Part shown: piece after piece, positions 17,679 through 28,524 of the stretch
How the letters are laid out: the number at the start of each line of letters is the position of its first letter
Position numbering within the stretch: position 1 is the stretch's first letter
NCBI GenBank assembly: GCA_031407985.1
Contig: JANOJB010000130.1
Coordinates: 1 to 64,000 of the forward strand
DNA length: 64,000 bases
Source: FEN-1088 sp031407985
GTDB lineage: Bacteria > Myxococcota_A > Polyangia > Fen-1088
Direction: 5' to 3'
Made by a program: the position numbers and the translations under genes
Notes under the pieces: model-generated
Databases searched by the model: none
Told to the model about the DNA's origin: nothing
Seen by the model: the letters and a program-made list of their open reading frames with translations, nothing else

Positions 17679-19082
17679 TCACGCGCCAACAATCAATGTG
17701 AACCGCCAGATGTGGCTCTCGAGCCCGAATCCGGCGTCGATTCCCACCAACGGCACGGCCACGGATCGTAGGAAGAACCGCAAGCCGCCACCAACGTCGG
17801 TGTGCACATCGCGCCTGAGATCGAACCCCTCGGAAATATAGGCCGAGTTGAACGAACGCAGGTCGCTGGGACGCACCCAATACGTCCCCTGCATGTTCGC
17901 GGGATCGGTGGGGAGGCTGCGAAACCAGATTGCCGCCGAGTCATAGAACCCCAGCGCACGAAAGTCGAGGGAACCGATGGAGAACAACGGAAAGTGATAC
18001 TCGGCACGGGCATTGAGTTGCGTATCGCCTCGAAACTGCTGACCTAGGTACCCGCGCAAATTGCCACCGCCTGCGGTCGATTCCCACCACAAGGGCAAGT
18101 CCTTACCGATGGTGCCACCCACGATATAGATGAAGTTGTGTCGGCGAAAGAACCGGATCCCCTGCTCCCAGAAGACGCTCGCACGCCAAAAGCTGAAGTC
18201 GCTCTTGAAGGCGCGACTTCCCAGGTCCAGGTTACCGCCCAGCGCGGGACCCGTCATGATCGCGTGCTCACGAGCGCGCCAATCGAACGCCACGGCGGCG
18301 CGTCCCATGCCCACGATACCGCCTTTGGTCGTCGGGATATTGTCCGTCGGTAGAACATCACCGGTATTCGGATCGAACCTTTCCTGTTTTCCGGCGAGAT
18401 AGGTGACCTTGTCCAAGCGCCACGAAACCTGCGTCTTAACGCGCCGAAACCATGCGACGCCCAAGGCGGGTTCCACGCCAAACAGATCCAGGGTCGACTG
18501 GCGCCACGGCGCTCTCGGATCTCGGCTACCCGCACTGATGTCATATTCCGGCGTGACTTGGCGCTGCGCGATGCCCTTCAGTTCCCAGTAGATCCAGCTG
18601 CCAAACAGCGCGGGATCGCGATACGCCAACACGGCACCGGAATCGAGACTCGCCAACCTTCCGCCGACAACCATTTGCTTGCCGCGCCCGAACAGGTTCC
18701 CGTGGACGAACAAGAGCCCCAACGATTTGTTGTTCGCGGACCACGACCCCGTCGGAACTGGTGCCCAGGGAAACTTGTCCTTGACGGCTATGTTGACCCG
18801 AACACCCTCGCCCTGGTTTTCCCACCAAACGTTGACGTCGGCGAACAGCCCCGCGGTGTTCAACCGTTCGCGAACCGTCGCCAGCGTATCGGCTTCCAAT
18901 GTGTCACCGATCCGAACCCCACACAGGGAGCGAACCGTGTCTTCGGCCGTCCGAACGTTGCCCATGACGCGCACATCCGTGATCCTCTCACCGACGGCGG
19001 AGGCCCGTTGCGGGGACAGCAACACAGCGATGACGAAACCTACTGCAAGAACCGGCCGCAGCCGAGGAAGAGGCAGCATCAT
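17679..19082 (-). CDS. BamA/TamA-like outer-membrane protein (POTRA plus 16-strand barrel)
   Basis: 467 residues from ATG 19082. The start MMLPLPRLRPVLAV begins a signal peptide ending near SAVG, and AGGATT precedes it; the frame extends nine codons further to 19109 without a better site. One POTRA domain follows (GERITDVRVMGNVRTAEDTV...), then a surface-antigen barrel with LRGYLGQQFRGDTQLNARAEY, the Bam-type conserved segment, and a C-terminal strand ending in IWRFTLIVGA. The single POTRA makes it shorter than canonical BamA. It may be a TamA- or TpsB-like secretion or insertion factor. It lies between the flippase and secA on the same strand. Confidence 0.75.
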   Translation of the reverse strand: MMLPLPRLRPVLAVGFVIAVLLSPQRASAVGERITDVRVMGNVRTAEDTVRSLCGVRIGDTLEADTLATVRERLNTAGLFADVNVWWENQGEGVRVNIAVKDKFPWAPVPTGSWSANNKSLGLLFVHGNLFGRGKQMVVGGRLASLDSGAVLAYRDPALFGSWIYWELKGIAQRQVTPEYDISAGSRDPRAPWRQSTLDLFGVEPALGVAWFRRVKTQVSWRLDKVTYLAGKQERFDPNTGDVLPTDNIPTTKGGIVGMGRAAVAFDWRAREHAIMTGPALGGNLDLGSRAFKSDFSFWRASVFWEQGIRFFRRHNFIYIVGGTIGKDLPLWWESTAGGGNLRGYLGQQFRGDTQLNARAEYHFPLFSIGSLDFRALGFYDSAAIWFRSLPTDPANMQGTYWVRPSDLRSFNSAYISEGFDLRRDVHTDVGGGLRFFLRSVAVPLVGIDAGFGLESHIWRFTLIVGA

Positions 19083-19213
19083 CAATTCAATCCTAGCACC
19101 GAGGCGCATGCGGGGCGAAGTGGGGGGCGTGCATGTGCCGCGGTCCCAGGTACGTCAAGGTACGAGCACGATGTAGGACCCCGGTGCTGGCACCGACGCC
19201 GCCCGAAAAGCCT

Positions 19214-22285
<3,072 letters not shown>

Positions 22286-22400
22286 AAGACGCGTAGCCCG
22301 TCAGTGGGCGATGGGGACGACAGCGAAAAACGGCTCACCTTATTGCGCGAACCGCGCTTGCGCAAGGTTCGCGAGCCACGAAGTCGGTGGCCCACCCCAT

Positions 22401-22997
22401 TCATCGATCTCCCGTGGAAACCTGCAAAACAAACGCCGATCGGGCGAACGGCTGCCAGGGTGCCCGGCAAAACCGTCCCAACTCCCGGCTCTCACGCAGC
22501 AAGAACCCAAGGCCCCTGAACAGCCACTCCCATTCGCGCCTGGTCAAGAACCCAAACGGCGCGCGGCTGCCGATCTTGACCCTATAGCTCTCGCCATGGC
22601 GTCGATTCATCAGGCGGTCGAACGCATTGTTGGGCGTGTCCTCGAGGATGAACACCTTGCTGCGGCTGACCCGCGCCGCTTCCCTGAGCAGATGCGTCTT
22701 GCGATCGTCGGGTACGTGATGAAGGACGAAGTTGAGCATCACGATGTCGAAGCTTCCGTCGGGAAATGGCAGATTTAGCCCATCAAACAGGCGAAAAGGC
22801 TGCCCTTGAATCCTGCGAACGTCGACAATGTCGACCAAATCAACCGAGACGCCGCGAGCGGCCAACTCGGCTGCGACATAGCCTTCACCGCATCCGACGT
22901 CCAGCACGGCGGTTCCCGCCCGAACATGTTCGGCCAGCAACGCCACCGCTTGGCGTGATTCACGTCGCACGATTCGAGAGTGATAGAGAATGCCCAT
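22401..22997 (-). CDS. Class I SAM-dependent methyltransferase
   Basis: 198 residues. Motif I is VLDVGCGEGYVA, motif II VDLVDIVDV, motif III MLNFVLHHVPDD, then LLREAARVSRSKVFILED, the usual Methyltransf_11 layout. The C-terminal WEWLFRGLGFLLRES is typical of small methyltransferases in glycan gene clusters. The start ATG 22997 follows a divergent gap of 291 bp to the glycosyltransferase gene on the plus strand. The acceptor is unknown. Confidence 0.8.
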   Translation of the reverse strand: MGILYHSRIVRRESRQAVALLAEHVRAGTAVLDVGCGEGYVAAELAARGVSVDLVDIVDVRRIQGQPFRLFDGLNLPFPDGSFDIVMLNFVLHHVPDDRKTHLLREAARVSRSKVFILEDTPNNAFDRLMNRRHGESYRVKIGSRAPFGFLTRREWEWLFRGLGFLLRESRELGRFCRAPWQPFARSAFVLQVSTGDR

Positions 22998-23288
22998 ACG
23001 CGATTGAACAGCAAGGCCAGGACCAACCCGAAGTCTCCGCGCGAACTGGCGTTCGCGCGTCCCCGTGTCGGGGTTCCAACTCGCAAGTGCCCAATTCCGG
23101 ACAGTTCACCGCGATTCTCCCCGCCGCCTTGCCACTGGAACCGGGCGTCAACGCCCATTCCCGGCCGAAGACGGAGCGTTGCCCATCGCTCGGAAGCTGC
23201 GCCTCGGTCGTACTGTCGCGCAAGATCGCGGATCTGGCGGCTGCGAGTACGCGTCCTTCATTGATCCTGTAGTAGAACCTCCGACGCG
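22998..23288. other. Divergent intergenic region, 291 bp
   Basis: Separates the methyltransferase (minus) from the glycosyltransferase (plus). No clear promoter hexamers, hairpin or small gene was seen; it must hold the plus-strand promoter for the glycosyltransferase/asparagine synthase pair. Confidence 0.4.
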
Positions 23289-24428
23289 ATGTCGGGCCGC
23301 CACAAGGTCCTTTTCCTGATTCCCAATCTGCAGCAGGGCGGCGCGGAACGCCAGATACTGGAACTGGCAACGCGCTTGCCTGAGCGCTTCGAACCCGTCT
23401 TGTGTCTATTCAACGACACGATTCACTATCGCGAGTATCTGCCCCCAGGCCAGCCGCGCCACGTTCTGGGGGTGCCCCGCATGACCCGGATGGGGTTTCG
23501 GCGCCTCGTCGATGTCCTTCGCTCCGAGCAGCCCCAGATCCTGCAGACGTACCGGGACAAGACGAATTTCTGGGGCCGCCTGGCGGCGCGACGGGCTCCG
23601 GTGCCCATCGTCGTGACGTCGGTTCGCAACCGCGCCATAGCGCCCCTGCACATGCTGACCGAGCGCTGGCTGTGCAAGAACACCGACCGCGTCCTGACCA
23701 ACTCCGAAGGGGTTAGGCGCGAGTTGGTGAGGTTCGCTCGCGTCCCAGCAGACAAGATTCAGATCGTTCACAACTTCATCGACACCACCCGGTTTCGGCC
23801 TCCGACCGCGGACCAGCGAATCGCGGCGCGCGCGCGCTGGAACATCGCGGACGACGAGACAATCATGCTGTGTCCGGGACGGATCGCGTTCCAGAAGCAT
23901 CAGTTGGGATTGGCATTGGCACTCGGCATGCTTCGCAAACAGGGTGGTTTGCCGCCTCGCGCTCGTTTGCTTCTGGCTGGGCGGAAACGCGATCGGATCT
24001 ACTCGTCGATGCTCGATCCCTGGCTCTCGTGGTTGGGCTTGAAGAAGGAAGTCACGTACCTGGGCTCCGTTTCGGAGATGTTGTCGCTTTATCACGCGGC
24101 CGATTTGCTGGTCCTTCCCTCCTTGTACGAAGGGCTTCCGAACGCCGTTCTCGAGGGGCACGCTTGCGGATTACCCGCGGTCGTATCCCACGCCGCGAAC
24201 ATCGATGGCCTGGTCATCGACGGCGAAACGGGATTCGAGGCACCCACCTTCAACCACGGTCGGCTGGCCGAAGCGCTGGGCAAGATGTTGGCGAAGGGTC
24301 CGGACGAACGGCGTCAGATGGGCGCTCTGGGACGGGAGCACATCGTTCGCGAGTTCAGTGTCGAGCGCGTGCTCAACGAGATGGTGGCCCTATACGATCG
24401 TCTTCTGCGCGAAAAGGGCTTGGCCTGA
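23289..24428 (+). CDS. Family-4 glycosyltransferase
   Basis: 379 residues. N-terminal GT-B domain: VLFLIPNLQQGGAERQILEL. C-terminal domain: VTYLGSVSEMLSLYHAADLLVLPSLYEGLPNAVLEGHACGLPAVVS, where the E-x7-E pattern (Glu in YEGLPNAVLEGHA) is the donor-binding and catalytic signature of GT4. It is predicted to transfer a sugar from a nucleotide donor to a cell-surface glycan precursor. Its stop (TGA 24426-24428) shares a base with the start of the downstream asparagine synthase gene, so the two are translationally coupled. Confidence 0.87.
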   Translation: MSGRHKVLFLIPNLQQGGAERQILELATRLPERFEPVLCLFNDTIHYREYLPPGQPRHVLGVPRMTRMGFRRLVDVLRSEQPQILQTYRDKTNFWGRLAARRAPVPIVVTSVRNRAIAPLHMLTERWLCKNTDRVLTNSEGVRRELVRFARVPADKIQIVHNFIDTTRFRPPTADQRIAARARWNIADDETIMLCPGRIAFQKHQLGLALALGMLRKQGGLPPRARLLLAGRKRDRIYSSMLDPWLSWLGLKKEVTYLGSVSEMLSLYHAADLLVLPSLYEGLPNAVLEGHACGLPAVVSHAANIDGLVIDGETGFEAPTFNHGRLAEALGKMLAKGPDERRQMGALGREHIVREFSVERVLNEMVALYDRLLREKGLA

Positions 24429-26371
24429 TGTGTGGCATCGCGGGAGCCCTGGCGGGGCCCCATGACGTTCCACCGGCCCAGTTGGTACCACGCATGTTGG
24501 TGGCCCAGCTTCACCGTGGCCCCGACGGGGGCGGACTTCTGGCTGACGGCCCCGTCGTTCTGGGACATCGGCGCCTGTCCATCATCGACCTGTCCACCGC
24601 CGGCCGCCAGCCGATGACAAACGAGGATGGCACCGTGGCCGTCGTCGTGAACGGCGAGATTTACAACCATTCCGAACTGCGCAGGGATCTGGAAGAAAAG
24701 GGCCACCGATTTCGCAGCCAAAGCGATTCCGAGGTCGTGGTTCATTTGTACGAAGAGGTCGGATCGCGCACCCCCGAGTACCTGCGCGGCATGTTTGCCT
24801 TTGCCGTGTGGGATGCACGCCGACGGCGGTTGCTGCTTGCGCGAGATCGCTTTGGGGAAAAGCCCCTGCACTACGCCCAGACCGCGGACACCTTCTTATT
24901 CGCCTCCGAAATCGCCGCGCTGCTGGCGGACGATCGCGTTGGCCGGCAGATCGATCTGGCGGCCCTGGACGCGTACCTGGCGCTGCAATACGTGCCCCAC
25001 CCCGACACCATCTTCACGGACATCAAGAAGTTGCCCCCGGGGCATCTCCTCGAAGTCGAGGCTGGCGGTGTACCCTCCGTTCGTTCCTACTACAGTCTGA
25101 AGGGGCACGCCGGCCGCGACCCTGGGCCCGCCACCGAGGCCGAGGCGCTTGGATTGATTCGTTCGACGGTCGAGGAAGCTATCGACAGCCGCCTGATGTC
25201 CGACGTGCCGTTGGGAGCATTCCTGTCGGGTGGCGTGGATTCGTCAATCGTCGTGGCCTGCATGGCCCGCCGATCCTCGCGTCCGGTTCAGACATTCTCC
25301 GTCGGATTCTCCGACGCAGGCGCCACCGAGCTCCCCTACGCGCGCTTGGTGGCCGAGCGCTATCACACGGATCACCACGAATTGATGGTGGACCCCGATA
25401 TGGCCTCCCTCCTCCCCAGTGTGATCCGGCACCACGGCGAGCCCTTCGGAGACACGTCGGCGATCCCAACCCGCTACCTATGTCAGATGACCCGGCGCAA
25501 CGTTGTCGTGGCGCTTTCGGGTGACGCCGGAGACGAGGTGTTTGGCGGTTACCGCCGGTATGTCTGGGCCCATGTCGCCGATGTGATTAGACGGCTGCCG
25601 GCTGGCATGGGGGCGGCGGTGGCCGCGACCTTGCGTGCTGTTCCAGGAGCGCCACTGCGCTGGTTACGCCGATTTGGCAAGGCCGTCGCGTCGGACGAAG
25701 CCAGCGCCTACCTGGAGTTTATCGGACACTTCCCCATCGACGAACGGACGGCGCTTTACACCCCCGATCTGGCCCACCGCTTCGCCAGCGACGAAACCGC
25801 CCACCGCTTCGCGCAGCGCCTCGGGGCCATTCCCGCGGGCGCCGCGGTCGATCGATTGTCCGCGCTGGATCTGCAGACCTATCTACCAGACGACATCCTG
25901 ACCAAGGTCGACATCGCCAGCATGACGTGTGGTTTGGAGGCCCGGGCACCGCTGGTGGATCATCGGGTGGTCGAATTGGGCGCGTGGCTTCCGGCAAGCG
26001 CGAAGCTGCGCGACATGGAGGGCAAGGCTCTGTTCAAAAAAGCGTTCGAGGATCTCCTTCCACCGGCGATTCTCGAACGCGGAAAACGCGGCTTTGCGTT
26101 GCCGACCCGTCGTTGGTTGGGCGGCAGGCTCCACGGATTCGCCCGCGAAACATTGCTGTCGGCTTCCGCACGCGCGCGGGGCCTTTTCCGACCGGAGGCG
26201 GTGACGTCGCTTCTGGATCGCCACCGGGCCGGTGAAGATCACGGTGAACGGATCTGGAACCTGCTGGCGCTCGAGATCTGGTATCGGGAGATGGTCGACG
26301 GACGTGCTCGATTCTCCGCTGATCTACAACGCCGCGAAGGCGACGCGACAGCCGCTGTCCCACCGCCGTAG
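24428..26371 (+). CDS. asnB: Glutamine-hydrolysing asparagine synthase
   Basis: 647 residues from ATG 24428; the start is fixed by the catalytic Cys2 of MCGIAGAL, which must become N-terminal, and by the ATGA-like overlap with the upstream stop. An Ntn glutaminase domain (to about 200) is followed by the synthetase domain with the pyrophosphatase loop LSGGVDSSIVV near 266-275. It converts aspartate, glutamine and ATP to asparagine. Paralogues located in glycan loci often amidate a sugar acid or amino-sugar instead of making free asparagine. The coupling to a glycosyltransferase makes that role plausible here, but the sequence alone cannot decide. Confidence 0.88.
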   Translation: MCGIAGALAGPHDVPPAQLVPRMLVAQLHRGPDGGGLLADGPVVLGHRRLSIIDLSTAGRQPMTNEDGTVAVVVNGEIYNHSELRRDLEEKGHRFRSQSDSEVVVHLYEEVGSRTPEYLRGMFAFAVWDARRRRLLLARDRFGEKPLHYAQTADTFLFASEIAALLADDRVGRQIDLAALDAYLALQYVPHPDTIFTDIKKLPPGHLLEVEAGGVPSVRSYYSLKGHAGRDPGPATEAEALGLIRSTVEEAIDSRLMSDVPLGAFLSGGVDSSIVVACMARRSSRPVQTFSVGFSDAGATELPYARLVAERYHTDHHELMVDPDMASLLPSVIRHHGEPFGDTSAIPTRYLCQMTRRNVVVALSGDAGDEVFGGYRRYVWAHVADVIRRLPAGMGAAVAATLRAVPGAPLRWLRRFGKAVASDEASAYLEFIGHFPIDERTALYTPDLAHRFASDETAHRFAQRLGAIPAGAAVDRLSALDLQTYLPDDILTKVDIASMTCGLEARAPLVDHRVVELGAWLPASAKLRDMEGKALFKKAFEDLLPPAILERGKRGFALPTRRWLGGRLHGFARETLLSASARARGLFRPEAVTSLLDRHRAGEDHGERIWNLLALEIWYREMVDGRARFSADLQRREGDATAAVPPP

Positions 26372-26379
26372 GGGAACTT

Positions 26380-27102
26380 TCACAGCCAGTCGCCGGGCGA
26401 CGATCGCACGACGTCGTCCGCGTGAGCGCGCTCATCCTGCAGATCGACCTCTAGCCAGCCGATGCCGCTGATATCGCGACAGACTGGCGGCCGTTCGGAG
26501 GTGGCGAGGCGGGCCAGAATCCGTTCAACGTGAACCGCCCGCCCCTCCCCCGCCAGCACCGCATCGGCCGCGGCCCAATAGCGATCACCGGCGTCATCCG
26601 GCACGCGTGTCATCCCCACGTAGCCGCAGTCGAATTTCGTCAGCGTCTTCGCGATGGCACACACGCGCCCTCGCTCATCGCGGGCCACCTTCATATCGTC
26701 GGGCCCCAGTCGCCGATCCTCATCGACGAACGCCGTGATCTCCGTCGGCGTGTCGACGACACGTGCCGCGATATCCGGCCGGTAGATGTGATCGACATTC
26801 ATCAGGAGGAAATCGCCACGAATGCGTCCCCGTGCCGCCATCAGAGAGATCAGGTTGCCGTCGCGAAAGGCCTGGTTCTCAACCAGGGTCACCTCCAGGT
26901 GACGGCGGTCGATCTCGGCGGCGACGTCCGCGTACCCGAATCCGCCCACCACCACGATCTCGCTGGGTTGCACCCGACCAGCAAACCGGACCGCGTGCTG
27001 CAGCAGCGATTCGCCGGCAACCTCGATGAGGGCCTTCGGAAGCCGCTCGGTCAGCGCTCCCAGGCGACTTCCAAGGCCAGCCGCCAACAGGACAACCTGC
27101 AC
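26380..27102 (-). CDS. Nucleotidyltransferase resembling inositol-1-phosphate cytidylyltransferases
   Basis: 240 residues from GTG 27102; the start is placed at GTG-QVVLLAAG, as in the family, with a GGGGGA site 4 nt upstream and an 8-bp gap after the HAD gene. Motifs: the NTP-binding loop LLAAGLGSRLG with PKALIEVAG, then FRDGNLISLMAAR and LLMNVDHIYRPD. The DHIY element and the later TKFDCGYVGMT are closer to inositol-1-phosphate cytidylyltransferases (and LicC-like enzymes) than to hexose-1-phosphate guanylyltransferases. It would make a CDP- or NDP-activated polyol or sugar. It follows the HAD phosphatase gene on the same strand. Confidence 0.65.
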   Translation of the reverse strand: MQVVLLAAGLGSRLGALTERLPKALIEVAGESLLQHAVRFAGRVQPSEIVVVGGFGYADVAAEIDRRHLEVTLVENQAFRDGNLISLMAARGRIRGDFLLMNVDHIYRPDIAARVVDTPTEITAFVDEDRRLGPDDMKVARDERGRVCAIAKTLTKFDCGYVGMTRVPDDAGDRYWAAADAVLAGEGRAVHVERILARLATSERPPVCRDISGIGWLEVDLQDERAHADDVVRSSPGDWL

Positions 27103-27110
27103 ATATCCCC

Positions 27111-27875
27111 CTAGCCGTGACCGACGATCGAACGCGTCGTCACTGCCTCGCCCACCGCCCAATCGCCCCCTCCCTGCAATAACCCTGGGAGCTCACCGAA
27201 ACGTCGCATGATGGGAAAATGCGGGAAGCGGAGCGAAAATCTTTCGAAGGAAAAGGTCCCCGCCAACCCGACAAACGGTATCCCCTCGGCCTCGGCCACT
27301 TCACCGTCGTGTAGGGAATCGCCCACGAACAACATCTTCGAGCGATCGATGTCGAACCGGGCCTCGGCGCGCTCGATATGCGGTCTTCCCTTCGCAAGGC
27401 CCCCACCGAACCCCAGCGCCAGATCGAAATCGAAGCCCGCGTTCCGCGCGAACGTCGCCACGTTTTCGACTCCATTGTTGGATGAGACCACGATAGCCAC
27501 GCCACGACTCTTCAGAAGAGTCAGAGTGCGCTCGACCTCGACCGGCATGCGAATTTGGTTGCATCGATCGGGCTTGCGCCCCTCGAAGAGGTCGGAGGCG
27601 CGCCGGTTGCGCGAATCGCCCGGAAAAATTGAATCCAGCTGCTTGATGAAAGGCAAACCACAGGTCGCGACATACAGCTCGCGCGCCAACACACGGGGCG
27701 TGCCGTAGATCTCCCCCATAACGTCCGTCGCAAGGTCGGCCAGCGTAGGCATGCTGTCGATCAAGGTCCCATCCAGATCACACAGCAACACCCTTGGAGT
27801 CGAGAGCGACGCCAAGGAGTGTTCCCGCGGTTTGTGGGCAACGGAAACTGAGACCCAGGCAGGAGAAACTGACAT
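27111..27875 (-). CDS. HAD-family hydrolase (predicted phosphatase)
   Basis: 254 residues. HAD motif I is LLCDLDGTLIDS (Asp nucleophile and general acid), motif II IVVSSN and motif IV FVGDSLHDGEVAEA. The family hydrolyses phosphate monoesters; the alpha-helical cap (residues ~45-120) looks of the phosphoglycolate-phosphatase type. The ATG at 27875 has no clear ribosome-binding site, and an internal TTG at about residue 21 is possible. It lies directly upstream of the nucleotidyltransferase gene, so a kinase/phosphatase step for that enzyme's substrate is a reasonable guess. Confidence 0.75.
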   Translation of the reverse strand: MSVSPAWVSVSVAHKPREHSLASLSTPRVLLCDLDGTLIDSMPTLADLATDVMGEIYGTPRVLARELYVATCGLPFIKQLDSIFPGDSRNRRASDLFEGRKPDRCNQIRMPVEVERTLTLLKSRGVAIVVSSNNGVENVATFARNAGFDFDLALGFGGGLAKGRPHIERAEARFDIDRSKMLFVGDSLHDGEVAEAEGIPFVGLAGTFSFERFSLRFPHFPIMRRFGELPGLLQGGGDWAVGEAVTTRSIVGHG

Positions 27876-28066
27876 TGTGGGCTCGGGGTACGCAAACGCC
27901 GCGCCTACGAAGCAGCCTGCTTAATAGCTAATAATTACAATGTTTTATGTGTCAGAAGAACCCGCGGTTGTCTAATTTTCAACACCTGGGGTAGGTGGAA
28001 ACCTGACAGTTAGGATCTTAGAACCTCGACAGGCTCCGTAGCTTCGGGGTCAGGTGCGCTTACCGC
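27876..28066. other. AT-rich intergenic segment beside a decayed gene
   Basis: 191 bp between the HAD gene and the BamA-like remnant. About 27918-27985 is markedly AT-rich (a run such as TTAATAGCTAATAATTACAA) against a GC-rich background. It holds no gene. It may be a recombination scar or a promoter for the HAD/nucleotidyltransferase pair on the minus strand. Confidence 0.45.
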
Positions 28067-28300
28067 TCAGGCGCCGACAATCAGAAGAAATCGCCATTTC
28101 TGGCTTTCCAACCCAAATCCGGCTCCCAGTACTTCGTTCGGAAGACTGCGATACCAGGTCGCGGATGCGTTGTAGAAGCCCAAGGCTCGAAAATCCAACG
28201 ATCCGATTGAAAACAACGGAAAATAGTATTCGGCGCGAGCGTTCAGCTGTGTGTCACCGCGGAATTGCTGCCCGAGGTAACCACGCAGTCCCGGCCCACG
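28067..28300 (-). pseudogene. Remnant of a second BamA-like gene
   Basis: An open frame of about 79 codons encodes the barrel end of the BamA-like protein at 17679: LRGYLGQQFRGDTQLNARAEY and FPLFSIGSLDFRALGFYN nearly match it, then the frame jumps from WYRSLPNE to the final strand LGAGFGLESQKWRFLLIVGA. About 50 codons are missing in between, and everything upstream of LRGYLG (signal peptide, POTRA, most strands) is gone. The protein stays about 85% identical over the retained part, but the DNA differs at many third positions, so this is an old diverged paralogue, not a fresh copy. The homology ends abruptly near 28290. Confidence 0.8.
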
Positions 28301-28306
28301 GCGCAC

Positions 28307-28524
28307 ACAGGACGACCAAGAATAGTGAGAACGGTGGTGTGAGACCCGTCAACGGCCGACAAGAATGCAACACCATCGTGTCTAGTCCTAGCACCCGCTG
28401 CCCATAGGGGCGAAGGGCCTTAGCTCACGGATGGGGCGCTCGAAGAAAAAACGAATGATCGCCGTTTCGAACGCTGATCGGCTCCCCATGCGGACACGAT
28501 CCCTGTTAGCTTTTTGAGCGCCGA
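28307..28524. other. Intergenic region before the MMPL gene, 218 bp
   Basis: No gene or convincing promoter hexamers were seen. It should contain the promoter of the transporter gene. Confidence 0.4.

Noticed and set aside
23870..24427. In-frame extension of the asparagine synthase gene upstream through the glycosyltransferase
   Set aside because: The enzyme needs Cys2 at its N-terminus, so translation must start at ATG 24428; the upstream part is only an open frame inside the glycosyltransferase.
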